The notes under the pieces: model-generated
The model's database searches: none
Told to the model about the DNA's origin: nothing
Seen by the model: only the letters and a program-made list of their open reading frames with translations
Made by a program: the position numbers and the translations under genes
In this document: positions 11,536 through 21,974 of the stretch, piece by piece
How the letters are laid out: each line of letters starts with the position of its first letter
Numbering within the stretch: position 1 is the first letter of the stretch
Assembly: GCA_034440615.1 (NCBI GenBank)
Contig: JAOTOM010002891.1
Coordinates: 7,501-71,500, forward strand
Reading direction: 5' to 3'
DNA length: 64,000 bases
From: Ashinkailepas kermadecensis
Taxonomy: Eukaryota; Arthropoda; Thecostraca; Neolepadidae

Positions 11536-12081
11536 TTTGCAAGGAGCTTGGGGTGAGGTTCTTGAATTTGTTGGGGAGGACTCAAATGTTTGCATTAGAT
11601 GGGTTACATCGAAGCAAGAGGAGTGGAATTGCTCAGCAATAGGTGTGAGGAGGCTCTCAGTATGAAACAAGGAAACCAGGCAGGTCATGGGAGAATGCAG
11701 CTGATAAAGAGATAAATATTGCAAGCAAGGAAAGGAATAGTTTATCATGTTTTTATGTCAATGCCAGAAGTGTTAGGAACAAAATTGGGGAACTGCATGC
11801 ATATATGTTGCATGCATAATGAAGGCATGTGTTAATGAAAGCATTTTGGGAGTCAACTTCCAATAATTTTAATTTACAGGCTACAACATGCATGTTTATC
11901 AAAGGAAGGCAAGGGTAGGAGGAGGGATACTCTTACATGTCAGGCAAGTAATGAAATGTCATTCCATAGAGGATAGTGTACATAATGAAGGAGTAGAATC
12001 CTTGTGGTTAGATATCATTCTGAAGAATGGAACAAAATGTAGGATTGGGGCATTCTATATACCACCAGACCAGAATGAAAA
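11535..12081 (+). pseudogene. CR1 ORF1 (esterase) tail plus endonuclease fragment, copy 1
   Basis: 11535-11640 encodes CKELGVRFLNL...ALDGLHRSKRSGIAQQ and a stop. This is the C-terminus of the SGNH-esterase ORF1, and DGLH supplies the Asp/His of the catalytic site. From 11750 the APE-endonuclease start CFYVNARSVRNKIGELHAY follows. It is broken by small deletions, but ends in a readable YQRKARVGGGILLHVRQVMK...VESLWLDIILKNGTKCRIGAF. It stops abruptly at about 12081 at a deletion relative to the right copy. Confidence 0.75.
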
Positions 12082-12272
12082 GTGTTCTACTACCCTGTTG
12101 GTGAAGAAAGACTGTCTTAACCTTGTCTTGCTGTGATTAACTTTCATTTTGAATTGATGACCGCTAATTGTTTGTATTTGATGACCTCTAATGATCATTT
12201 CTGTTAAATTCAAACATTTCCCTAAGATATCCCTGTTCCTGACAATGAACAAATTGAAAGACCTCAATGAGA
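12082..12272 (-). pseudogene. CR1 (subfamily A) ORF2 C-terminus fragment
   Basis: The minus strand reads GHQFKMKVNHSKTRLRQSFF then TNRVVEHFSF, the CR1 subfamily A C-terminal domain. It abuts the plus-strand EN fragment through a deletion junction. It is cut on the other side by the next CR1 3' end, so that insertion is younger. Confidence 0.7.
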
Positions 12273-12736
12273 TCTCATAAAGTCATAAGTCATAAAGTGT
12301 TAAGGCTTAATAAGAGCCACAGGGGCCCATCTGGTTTAAGCATATCTAGAAAAGATATTATAAATGTACATACACTCACCCCAATGAATCCATTATCTCG
12401 AGTTCCTAGGGAGCTATATATCCCAGCCTATCCAGCACCATTCACCTTATATTGCCTAACACACTCAACAATTACAAGCTCCTCCAATCATACCCATTGT
12501 GCTACCATAGCCAATCTCATCAGTATCACATCCCGAAGGTAGGTGCTGAATCCACTGCTAGGTACACCCTATATAAAGTTATAAAACGTTTAGCCTTAAG
12601 AAGAGACCCAAGGGCCCATCTATTTAAGTCTGTAAATGGACGATGCCATACGCCTGGTAAAAAAGACCCACCCCAACCATCACCACATGCTGAAGAAACC
12701 ATCCACCAATATCCCACACACCTATCAATGCCTATC
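12273..12736 (-). mobile_element. CR1 (subfamily B) 3' UTR, first part of a split insertion
   Basis: The 3' end lies at about 12275, where CATAAAGTCATAAGTCATAAAG is the reverse complement of the ACTTTATG octamer tail of these CR1 elements. The 3' UTR then runs rightward (AGGCTTAATAAGAGCC, CACAGGGGCCCATCTGG, one ~170-bp UTR unit). It is interrupted by the hAT insertion at 12737, resumes at 14224, is broken again at 14275, and continues with its ORF2 C-terminus at 23247-23690. The uninterrupted equivalent is 58258-59220. Confidence 0.8.
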
Positions 12737-13119
12737 CACTGGCGGATCCAGGGGGGCCATTCCGGCCATGCCCCCCCCAAGCGCTTCAAAGGGGGGGCAT
12801 AGTGTCTTTGCCCCCCCCTCCCCAAACCAACAAAAGTAAACTGAATTAAAATGCAGTAACCTTTGCTGAGGTTAAAAAATAGCGTTCCGGGTGAAATAAT
12901 CTCCAATTTTACAGATATTTTGTTATAATTGTTTGGAAGCACAATATGGTAGCATAGTAGATTCTGACACATCGAGGGTTCTATGCTGTTGAAGTTCTGC
13001 TTACAGCAAGAGATGACGAAATCAGCAGTTTCATTATTCCTTCGTCAGATAGGTTCATGAAGTTTGTTTAGCCAGTAACGGGCAAGCGGACCCAGTGAGC
13101 CAGATTTCGAAAGCGTAAT

Positions 13120-13256
13120 TTGAACAGGATGTTTTGTGCGAGTGACCAGTTAAGCCCAGTTGAGCAGCATGTTTCGTATGTTGGTGTTGGAGTTGCTAAG
13201 ATGAAGAGACAGGCTACATTGACTGATTTTTTCAAGAAGAATAGCAAGAGGAGGTA
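13120..13256 (+). pseudogene. hAT transposase first-exon fragment
   Basis: The frame contains MKRQATLTDFFKKNSKRRY from the ATG at 13201. A basic start followed by L-x-x-FF-K is the usual N-terminus of hAT/ZNF862-KIAA1586-type transposases. A good splice donor (GAG/GTATGT at 13254) follows directly, and the second hAT 5' end starts 11 bp later, inside what would have been the intron. The upstream residues from 13120 may be leader. The catalytic RNase-H-like domain and dimerisation domain are absent. Confidence 0.55.
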
Positions 13257-13559
13257 TGTATTTACACTGGCGGATCCAGGGAGGGGCCATTCCGGCCATG
13301 GCCCCCGAAGCGCTTAAAAGGGGGGCCATAGTGTCTTTTGGCCCCCCGAAACCAACAGAAGTCACTAAATTAAAATGCAGTAACATTTGCCGAGGTTAAA
13401 AAATAGCGTCTGGATGAAAGAATCTCCAATTTTAAAGGTTTTTTAAAAATAATTGTTTGGAAGCCAGTATGGTAGCATAGTAGATTCTAACACACATCGA
13501 AGGTGCCATGCTCTAAGTTCTGCTTACAGCAAGAGTTGACAAAATCGTATCTGCCAGTG

Positions 13560-13875
13560 GGCTTTCTTTACCTTTCGGCCGACACATACTGCCAAGGTTA
13601 GTGATTTGTAAAGAGGTGTACAGTGACGTCACAGGAGTCAGGGAAGTGACGTCACAGGAGTTGGGTGTCGATGTGCTAGGTTAGGTTAGCTTAGGTTAGG
13701 TTGGGTTGGGTTAGGTTAGGTTAATTTAGGTTAGGTTAGGTTAGGTTATGTTAGTGCCCGTCATCGACACCCGACTCCTGTGACGTCACTTCCTTGACTC
13801 CTGTGACGTCACTGTACACCTCTTTACAAATCACTAACCTTGGCAGTATATGTCGGCCAAAAGGTAAAGATTACC
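13560..13875. mobile_element. Foldback/MITE with 114-bp arms and a TTAGG-repeat spacer
   Basis: Left arm 13560-13673 and right arm 13762-13875 are near-perfect inverted repeats; the termini GGCTTTCTTTACC and GGTAATCTTTACC differ at a few bases. The flanks carry CTGCCAGTG (13551-13559 and 13876-13884), an 8-9 bp target duplication. The 88-bp spacer is mostly GGTTAGGTTAGG repeats. Each arm contains two AGTGACGTCACAGGAGT motifs in tandem. It sits inside the hAT element, so it is younger than that insertion. Confidence 0.85.
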
Positions 13876-14430
13876 CTGCCAGTGTGTACACGTGCATGAA
13901 CGTTAACGTTGAACGAGAACGTGAACGTTTTGGTAAACAAGAACAAAAATCCGGTAACATAGAAACGGTGGAGGTAGGCTGGGGACCCTACACAGGAAAT
14001 TATATTGTCAATTATTATTTTTTCTTCAAATGGGCCCCTTTGCCAAATAGTGGTCAAAATCCAGTGCTTTTAACCAAAAATAGCGGGAGAAGGGGCACCC
14101 TCCAAATCCGTTCGACCCCTCCCCTGATGTAATTCCTAGGTACGCCACTGGGGGAGGGGGGAGGGGCTGACACCGAAAACCGAAAGTTGGGCCCCCCAAA
14201 CCGGTGGGCTAGATCCGCCAGTGTGCCTATCTACCCTAGCTATCCAGCCCTATTCCCCTGATCCCTCTTAACACAATGTGTTAAGAGGGATCAGGGTCAG
14301 TACCTTCACATGCTTCTCATTTTGCTTCTTCCTTTCTTTATTGAGTTCATGAATGTAGCACGGTGCTTGAAATGAAACAGGCAATTCCATTCTTCGGTAC
14401 TTCTTCACATTAATCTCGGTACTTCTTCAC

Positions 14431-15287
14431 AAAAATCTCATCGAGGTTTTTAAATTTGTTCATGGTCAAGAACAGGGATATCTCAGGGAAATGTTTGAAT
14501 TTAACAGAAATGATGCAATTAGAGGTCATCAATTCAAAATTAAAGTTAATCACAGCAGGACAAGGTTAAGACAGTCCTTCTTCACCAACAGGGTAGTAGA
14601 ACACTGGAACCAGCTGCCAGGAACCATTGTCAGTAGCAACACACTGAACATCTTTAAAAACGGCATAGACAATCATTATAAGAATAGGGGGATTGTTTTT
14701 CTGTATTCCAGGGAAGGTTGATCGACAGGGAGGAGTGGGAGTTGGGAGGAGTTTGTAATTGTTGACTGTGTTATGAAATAGCAAGTGAGTCTCTTATTAA
14801 GTCTAAATGCTTTATAACTTTATATAGGGTGTACCTAGCAGTGGATTCAGCACCTTCCTTCGGGATGTGATACTGATGAGATTGTCTATGGTAGCACAAT
14901 AGGTATGATGGGAGGAGTTTGTAATTGTTGAGTGTATTATGCAATAGCAAGTGAGTCTCTTATTAAGTCTGAACGCTTTATGAATTTCTGTGGGATGTGC
15001 CTAGCAGTGGATTCGGCACCTTCCTTCGGGATGTGATGCTGATGAGGTTGTCTATGGTGGCACAATGGGTGTGATGGGAGGAGCTTGTGATTATTGAGGG
15101 TGTTAGGCGGTAGCAAGTGAGTGGTGTTAGATGGGCTGGGATATATAGCTTCCTAGGAACTTGGGATAAGGGATTGATTGGGGTGGGAGTATGTACATTC
15201 TAGTACCTTTTCTAGATAGGCTTAACCCAGATGGGCCCCTGTGGCTCTTATTAAGCCTTAATACTTTATGACTTTATGACTTTATAA
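14431..15287 (+). mobile_element. 5'-truncated CR1 (subfamily A): ORF2 tail and 3' UTR
   Basis: It starts within the post-RT domain (EVFKFVHGQEQGYLREMFEF), continues with RGHQFKIKVNHSRTRLRQSF and ends at SREG-stop (14721). The 3' UTR holds three ~160-175-bp tandem units (recurring 'GCAATAGCAAGTGAGT' near 14782, 14943 and 15110) and ends in ACTTTATGACTTTATGACTT (to 15287). The C-terminal frame is open, so the insertion is relatively young. It lies at the left side of the 9-kb insert. Confidence 0.85.
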
Positions 15288-15593
15288 TCTGGCCAAACAT
15301 GGCGGAAGGACACCTGTGCACCGCCCTATCAAAGACCTACATTGCATGTTATACTTGGACGTGTTTGTTTCAGCTGTGCATGCCGGGTGCTTGATGGCTG
15401 TGGTTTTCCTCAATGTGTATGATGGCAGACCGTGATGCGTGCAAAGGTACAAAGGTAAATGCGAAGTAATTGACTGTTCCGTCCCTTGGAGAAGACAAAT
15501 GTCGCACATCTATCACCTGCCACTTAAACCTGCATGTACAATGTGCATGATGGCCTCACCCAAATGCTATGAGCTGCATGTGGGTGTATTTGA

Positions 15594-15926
15594 TTGGTTG
15601 GTATTGTGTTACAGGTACCATCCACCTTGGCCACTGCCTCGCTGACCAGTCCTCATCATGCAGACTTGATCACGAAGCCTACATCCCTGGGTGGCGGTGC
15701 TGACCTATGCAATCCAGATAACTGTCATCATACCTGTGACCTGTCATGTCCTCAAATGCTGAACCAGTGCCCGCAGAACGACCGTATCACCAGTTCAGTG
15801 TCGGTGTCTGACAGCACTTTCGAATCATCTGCCTGCACATTTCTACGTCTGCTTTTCGGCTGTAACTGGAGCGTAACTACGGCAATGTTACTAATACTGA
15901 CACTGCTTTTGTTTTGCTTTTTGTGA
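15594..15926 (+). CDS. Unrecognised ORF with C-terminal hydrophobic segment
   Basis: A 110-aa frame that I cannot assign to a family. A Cys-rich stretch (CNPDNCHHTCDLSC, then C and a Ser-rich linker) is followed by a strongly hydrophobic end (AMLLILTLLLFCFL) that could be a tail anchor or GPI-type signal. A possible acceptor (TTGTGTTACAG at 15605-15615) lies just inside the frame and AATAAATAA is at about 16018-16026, so it could be a terminal exon. It could equally be chance. No paralogue is present in the window, which makes TE origin less obvious. The surrounding 15288-16130 is otherwise unannotated. Confidence 0.25.
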   Translation: MVGIVLQVPSTLATASLTSPHHADLITKPTSLGGGADLCNPDNCHHTCDLSCPQMLNQCPQNDRITSSVSVSDSTFESSACTFLRLLFGCNWSVTTAMLLILTLLLFCFL

Positions 15927-16375
15927 TGTGTTTATGTCCTTAGTCATTTGGTCTCAAGGGAGCATCATCTCTGGTGAAGGCCATGCCGCAACTCGATCAA
16001 ACAGCTGGGCTTTGTAAATAAATAATACAGCACACCATCAACATTTAATATAAAAGTGAAATGAGGCATCTGAACAGTCAGCACCGACGCCATCAACGGA
16101 AGCACTAACCAAGCCAATAACAACTTTTAATTGTGCATGGCTGAACTTCGAATCGATACGATCGCGAGTGTGACTGGAAATGTGGATAGTTTCTACGAAT
16201 ACCAGTCAACAGCGAAACCAAAATCGTACTATCTCACGGAGATAATTATTTTGCACATCCCAACGCGACTTGGATTCGTTGAACTGAAGCAACAGCTTCT
16301 CTTGTCTTTGTCCATCGTTCCACGTTCTTTCAACGCCAATGATGTAGTACACACTCAGAACATAAAATATGAGTT

Positions 16376-16834
16376 TTATTGCATCAACAACCATAACCGT
16401 TCAAGTCTGAGTAATATAATCGCTATAGTCGCATCGTCTGTGTCCATGACCGCTGTCCTTGTCGGTCTCGTCTCGTCCATGGGGTCACTGTTGGGCTCGT
16501 CGTTCATTTCCGGTTCGACAGCAGCTGGGCTGGGATCGTCTACATCACTGTCAGAGTCGAGGGAGGCAGAGTCAGTGGTTGCTGCTGGTGCAGTTGGCGT
16601 GGCATCGTCTCCAGACGTCCCCACAGCAGTGCTACATCCGATCGGGTCTGGACGGACATCTCGATCCCGCCTCTTCCATCGCATTGTCTCTCTCTCACAT
16701 GCCTTGCTAAAGTCCTGAAGTTTTTTTCCCCCCACACTGTGCACGTTCTGCGCATGTCGCTTAGCATTACTTTTTCTGATATTTCTAAGACATATATAGC
16801 ATACGACAGCTTCATCAGATTTAATTTTCACCAT
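16376..16834 (-). CDS. Zinc-finger ORF with acidic tail, unknown family
   Basis: Taking the Met at 16834 (MVKIKSDEAVVCYICLRNIR; G at -3 and +4) gives 152 residues. An N-terminal C-x2-C-x11-H-x4-H finger (CYIC...KRHAQNVH) is followed by a basic stretch (RETMRWKRRDRDVR) and a long acidic, Ser/Pro/Thr-rich tail (SLDSDSDVDDPSP...). The finger is BED/C2H2-like, as in DNA-binding proteins and some transposases. The frame is open upstream to 17029, but that part (PLLPQSCVPGSC...) does not look coding. The stop codon lies inside an AATAAA hexamer, so an unspliced transcript would end almost at the stop. It lies within the 9-kb insert. Host-derived or TE origin cannot be decided. Confidence 0.4.
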   Translation of the reverse strand: MVKIKSDEAVVCYICLRNIRKSNAKRHAQNVHSVGGKKLQDFSKACERETMRWKRRDRDVRPDPIGCSTAVGTSGDDATPTAPAATTDSASLDSDSDVDDPSPAAVEPEMNDEPNSDPMDETRPTRTAVMDTDDATIAIILLRLERLWLLMQ

Positions 16835-17454
16835 GCCTGATACCCACGGATCCAAGCAGCAAGTCAACGACGTAAGAACACAGGACAGGATGTAGGTGAA
16901 AAAAAAAACAACCTCAGAAGGATGGCAGGAAGGTCTGACGTAGGTGATGGACGGACGATGCGGCCAGACCAAACCAGGATAGCAGGATCCCGGCACACAG
17001 GATTGAGGCAGCAGCGGCGTTACTGTCAAAGAACGGATACAGATTAGTGTGGGTCAGTGGTAGAGGTGCGACAATTGTTTTGCAGTTAATACCGCGGGCA
17101 AGGCGCCGCGATCTCTACTAGATCACGGCGTGATTGAGGTAGCATCTAGTCGGGACAATGCGGGGACCACACCATTTTGAATGAAGTTATGTAAATGCAG
17201 GACCAACATCCTTAGGATATACGCTGCTTAAACCAATTATTACGGATATAATGGTTGTTTTCTGGAAGGGAACATATTGATTCGAGACACCCAGCATGTG
17301 TTTAGAAAAGGTTGATCTCGCCGACAAATATCTTGAACTTTTTGGATTTTGCTACAGACAAGTGTGATAAGACATCATATTGATTTAATCCTGATATGAA
17401 AATCAGTTTGAGCTATGGCTTTCAGATGGACAGTAGATAGTGGTGCTAGGTGGC

Positions 17455-17622
17455 GGTGTTGGTTGTGGTTATTGGTTTTACGACACGGCGACCGTCGAGT
17501 CATGTAGCGTCGCCAATCTCTCACGCCGATTGGTCGCAGGCGAAGAGTAGCGACAGGTGAGATTCGAACCCACAATCTTTTGATTGTGAGACGAGCATCT
17601 TACCCCTAGACCACTCGTCCCC
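17455..17622 (-). repeat. tRNA-Val-like SINE, full length
   Basis: On the minus strand the GGGGACGAGTGGTCTAGGGG head (A box), GGTTGTGGGTTCGAATCT-type B box and conserved body end in a CCAATAACCACAACCAAC-like tail. The flanks carry an exact 13-bp target duplication GGTGCTAGGTGGC (17442-17454 and 17623-17635). The insertion is in DNA that resembles a decayed CR1. Confidence 0.9.
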
Positions 17623-17639
17623 GGTGCTAGGTGGCATGA

Positions 17640-18400
17640 AGATTTCATGACAAGATGCTCTTAGTGAAGTACTGCAATGGTCAGTACTGGAACCACTATT
17701 GGTCACAATATTCGTAAATAGTATTGAAAAGGTATAAAAAGTGTCAAATTAAATTTAGCTTTGATAAGTGTCGAATAATGCATGTAGGTAGACATCATAT
17801 CAGGAATCCATACTTGATGGGTAGCCAAGTACTAGCTGTGACTCAACAGAAGGACTTAGGTGTTATTGTGAATACAAAATTGTGTACATCATATTGTGTC
17901 CACAAATTATGGACAACATACAAAAGAAGCAATAACAAAATTTCAGGGCACATTTTAAATAATGGAGCTTGATCCCCTATAGCTATGGAAAAAGTTGGTA
18001 ATATTTAGAGAGAGTGCAAACGAGGATTGGTAATTTGAGCAACCTACCATATGAGACAAGATTAAAAAAGATATGAATGTGTGTACACTTAGATACAGAA
18101 AAATAAGGGGAGGTCTCATCAAGGTATTTAAATTTATTCATGGTCAACAACAGATCCATCTCTAGGATAATACAAATTATACAATTAGTTATTAGAGACC
18201 ATCAATTCAAAATCAAAGTTAACCATATCAGGATAAAGACAAGACAGTCTTTCTTTACCAGCAGGGTAGTTAACATTGGAACCAGCTATCACGCACAATT
18301 GGCATTGTCAGTATGCATAGCAGTCTATAAAAATAGCATAGACTGGTATTAAAAGGAGAAAAGAATTTCCTTTCATTATTTCATGGATAACTAATCGACA
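17640..18400 (+). pseudogene. Decayed CR1 RT and C-terminal fragments
   Basis: The plus strand reads FDKCRIMHVGRHHIRNPYLM then GSQVLAVTQQKDLGVIVNTKL, matching the RT thumb region at 49497-50381. After a deletion comes RDHQFKIKVNHIRIKTRQSF then FTSRVV, the subfamily A C-terminus. Frameshifts and stops are frequent. This is an old insertion, more diverged than the other CR1 copies. Confidence 0.75.
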
Positions 18401-18419
18401 AATGTTGTGGACAACTAGT

Positions 18420-20640
18420 TCTTAGTGTCCACAAAGTGTAACCAAGATGGCCCCTGTCAGGGCCATAAGGAACATTTTGTTATGTGGGGGGGGGGGTGAG
18501 GCGGCAGGATGTGCTATGAGACTGAAATGTTTTCTACTGGGGGGGGGAGAGAGATCTGGGTGCTCAGACCATGAAAAGATGGCAGGTAATGCCCACCAGC
18601 TTCAAAGCTGGAGGGGGGGGGACCTGCCCTGTTCTTATGCCATTGGCCCCCGTGGCTCATAGTTTCATTATCCTTCATGCTTCTTTAGCTACTTCTTTTG
18701 TAAATTCATAGTTTCTTTTAAACTTCATGCCAATATAATTGGGTGCTGGATCCATAATTCCTGCCCTGTCCACACCTTGCAACATTTTACGGCTCCTCCC
18801 CTGTAGGAATATTCAGCATCACATAATGCAATCCAAAATAGGGTCGGATACAGGAATTTAAGCTGTAGGGCTGGTGGAAGCTAAAGATGTGCTGGGGTGG
18901 CACTAACTTGCCTTCCTAGGAAGCAGGGACCAGAGGGGGGAGGGGGGGTGCACTCCGACCTCCCGGATGGATGGCACTTCAACAGTAGAGGATGGAAAGG
19001 AGGCTAGAGGGGTAGCATTCTAGCAGATGAGGTGGCGTTCCCCTTTGGGCATGGGGGGCGGCCCATTCGGCCTCCTTACATCCAATACTGTCTCTCCCCT
19101 ACAATATCTATTTCAGCCTCATTCAGCTCTGAATCTGCCCCCTCCCAACAAAGCAGAACAACCTTAGAATCCACTCGTCCTACCTCGATCATATGCTTTC
19201 CTTCGAACAGCACACGCAGATATGCCACTAATATATCACCAATCTAGATTGAGATATTCATCATCTACATTGTACCACACATCTGTGCAATGTAGGATGA
19301 GGTGGTTTAAGGTTAACAACGCTCAAGGCAGTACACATAGAACTTACGCTGTTATATTACGCTCAAGGCAGTATGCACGTATATGCCAAATGCAAGGCTA
19401 TGAAAACAATGGAATGTAAACAAAATTCAGCGCAGCGATGTTTTGCGCTTTCGTGACAAATTATAGTGCCACAGGACACAATGCACACTTCGCAATTTAT
19501 TTTTTTATATTTAACCTGCACGGCTGGGAGGCTATTATACTGGAAAGGACTTGGAACAATATAAAGAATGCCATGAAAAAAACTAGGATCAAATATTTCC
19601 ACTACAGGGGAGAATTATGGCATTCAGGTTGTTACCTGTGACGAAGGAAAAAGCCAGTGAGCTATGGACAAATGGCGATTGAAAAACACCATAATTTTCA
19701 CTTAAATGTGCACATGTCGAGTATTTTGGGTGCTCAAATCAGAAAATGAACTTGAAATATTAGATTTGTGTCCACTTATAGTATTCCCTTGCCATATCAC
19801 CAAGGAACTGGTCTCCATTTGCAGCATACTTTCCAAGCATCCACACGTCAGGAGCTCTTGCGTTGTAAAAAATATGGCACGTAAGGAAGACCTTCGGAAG
19901 TGTTTTTGTGCTAATTTTCACGCAATAAAATGAACGGAGAGTTGGAAAATCCCAGTTGTTGTGCGATTTATTCGTAGCACTTCCGTAAATCAAGCCCCGC
20001 GTTTACCTGGATTTTTCATCCTTCAGACTGGCCGAAAAAGCCCACAGATGAACATATGAATAATTCCTTGTACCGCTCGCGGCAGAGCGTTATTTTCCTT
20101 TTATAATGTGTAGAAAATGATGAGACGTTCAAATATTTGCTTTGATCTTTGATTTATCCATCATGCTCGCCGGTATTCATCCACAAATTCACCTGTATTT
20201 TCATGTGTTTTTCATCCTCCTGGAATGTGCCAGCCTAAGGATGAAATTTTTCATCCCATGTTCTTGATAATCAATGTTTGCTAATATTTGCAGTATTTGT
20301 GAAATTTATTAGTGTAAGGTTAAGATAAATGAAGAAACAATTCTAACTTTATTTCTCTGTTTACATCTAAAGAGAATCATATACTAATATCGGAACATTT
20401 TATCAATTCTATTTTTCTTCAAAATACATGCCTACAATTGTGACACACACAAGACTTCGAAAAACAAAGCTGAGCCCAGGGGGTTGTCACTTCTGCAGCC
20501 GCCATAGGTCCACATTCCTGAGCTGTGACGTCACTAGTGCAGTGGCCAGGCTGCGCCGACCTTCGCCACCTCCGCCATTATATATCATTCATTGGGGCGA
20601 TGTGGTCCGGGACGTAATCCGTGTAATATTATTTTAACTG
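18420..20640. other. No gene recognised; G-run-rich and AT-rich DNA
   Basis: 18490-18630 has three long G runs. Around 18960-19000 a short frame reads LPDGWHFNSRGWKGG. The D-x-x-H with following N/S and G resembles an SGNH-esterase C-terminus, but it is too short to call. 19030-20450 has only short ORFs without domains. CTGTGACGTCACTAG near 20523 is a CRE-like palindrome just before the next ORF. Confidence 0.3.
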
Positions 20641-20671
20641 CCTGCCCACGCGCATTGCGCCTCCTAGCACC

Positions 20672-20995
20672 GTGCCAGCCAGCTGGATACGAATCATCAG
20701 AAGAGGAGGCCTCGTTGTGCCATCAGAACGGTGGATGTCCGTGGTTGAGAGCTTTGAGGTTCTGTTCCACCTCGTCATGGGCCGGGCCACTGACCAGCAG
20801 CCAGGGATCGTCCTCCGGTTGATGGAGCTGCTGCTCCAAAAGGAGCCGGAGCTGGATTGGCGGATCGCCAGGAAGCTGGTCAGCACCCGTCTGCACATCA
20901 GGCCCCGATGGCTAAACCAGGCTAAGGCCGAGGCAGCCGCCAGGCGTCGAGCAGCCAAGCAAATCCGCCAACACGTCGGCAGCTCCAGGAAATGA
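20672..20995 (+). CDS. Unrecognised helical ORF with basic C-terminus
   Basis: A 108-aa frame, not assigned. It looks more protein-like than most short ORFs here: VVESFEVLFHLVMGRATDQQ, then LRLMELLLQKEPELDWRIAR (regular helical pattern), then a basic tail KLVSTRLHIRPRWLNQAKAE followed by ARRRAAKQIRQ. The composition suits the C-terminus of a nucleic-acid-binding or transposase-accessory protein. Upstream is a GC-rich stretch with a CRE-like site (about 20523). There is no paralogue in the window. It could be the last exon of a gene or of a DNA transposon within the 9-kb insert. Confidence 0.3.
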   Translation: MPASWIRIIRRGGLVVPSERWMSVVESFEVLFHLVMGRATDQQPGIVLRLMELLLQKEPELDWRIARKLVSTRLHIRPRWLNQAKAEAAARRRAAKQIRQHVGSSRK

Positions 20996-21584
20996 AGTTG
21001 ATTAGTTTGTGTGTGTGTGTATGTTTGGGTGTCCTACTGCGGGGGGGGGGGGGAGTCGGGGGAAGATTGAAGATTCCTCCGTGAGAGAATATTTTACTTT
21101 GATTGAATGGAAGGATAAACTGATGGCAAACGTATGCATATGCTTGCATCTTATTGCACTGAAGGGAGTATTAAAATAAATGAGGAAGTCAGTACGTGCA
21201 GATAATATTTTCGAGGACTTAATGATGCGGGGAGGAAAAAGGCGTGAGATGACGTCGGGTTCTTTGTGTGCACCAGTGCCACACGGATCCAATTTGGATA
21301 CATACAAGCACGTGCGACCCATAGTTTGACCTGCACCTGGAAATGAGGCGGGTTAAATCCGGGGAGAGCGGATAAATATTTCCGTGTGCGGCTATAAGGC
21401 AATTTTAGTCGCCTGTTACTGGCCCGCCCCACCCTTCAACCCTCTCTCCTCTACTTTTGCGAAATAATTTTGCGAATTCGCACGCTTGCTATAACGGCTC
21501 AAAGCGGAGCGGCTGTACTGCATCGTCAGGCGGTGTTAAAATTTAGACACGATCGCAGCAAGTAACGTGGCGCCGTAACCACGT

Positions 21585-21974
21585 GCCTCGTTCGCTTAGC
21601 ATGTGAATGATTCGTGAACCCCGCCCCAGGCCAGGTCAGTCAGTGTGAGAGGAGTGCACTCCAACCCCCCGGAACGGCATGCAGTAAGGTTTCTACGTAG
21701 TAAATGCAAAATTGTGCGGTCGAAAAATCATAGCCGGCGGAGAGATTCGAACCCGCCAACTCTGGATTTCGAGCCCGAGTGCCTCGTTCGCTTAGCATGT
21801 GAATGATTCGTGAACCCCGCCCCAGGCCAGGTCAGTCAGTGTGAGAGGAGTGCACTCCAACCCCCCGGAACGGCATGCAGTAAGGTTTCTACGTAGTAAA
21901 TGCAAAATTGTGCGGTCGAAAAATCATAGCCGGCGGAGAGATTCGAACCCACCAACTCTGGATTTCGAGCCCGA
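21585..21974. repeat. Tandem direct duplication, 196-bp unit
   Basis: 21585-21778 and 21781-21974 are almost identical, starting GCCTCGTTCGCTTAGCATG and ending ATTTCGAGCCCGA. The visible differences are single bases, such as ACCCGCC versus ACCCACC. The unit ends inside a tRNA-like sequence on the minus strand, and only the second copy continues through the rest of that sequence. Confidence 0.9.

Larger units (their letters stand above)
8841..12736 (+). repeat. Macro-repeat A, left copy (paralogue 54040-58757)
   Basis: From 8841 the sequence matches 54040 onward almost base for base and in the same order: leader, Harbinger relic, convergent ORF, CR1-C fragment, GC-rich 21-bp repeats, CR1 ORF1/EN fragment, CR1 3' UTR. 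The similarity resumes after the hAT insertion (14224-14275). The left copy lacks about 310 bp (present at 55540-55850) and about 660 bp (57403-58064) of the right copy. By eye, identity is in the mid-90s percent. The left edge lies just after a hAT-like end (8837). Confidence 0.85.
12737..14223 (+). mobile_element. hAT element with 8-bp target duplication
   Basis: The 5' terminus CACTGGCGGATCCAGG (12737) and 3' terminus CTAGATCCGCCAGTG (to 14223) are inverted repeats. The flanks carry the identical octamer TGCCTATC (12729-12736 and 14224-14231). Other copies of the host CR1 UTR contain this octamer once (for example 63572-63579), which confirms it as the empty site. Eight-bp duplications are the hallmark of hAT. 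A second copy of the first ~280 bp begins at 13265, so the element holds a nested or duplicated 5' end. No complete transposase remains. Confidence 0.9.
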
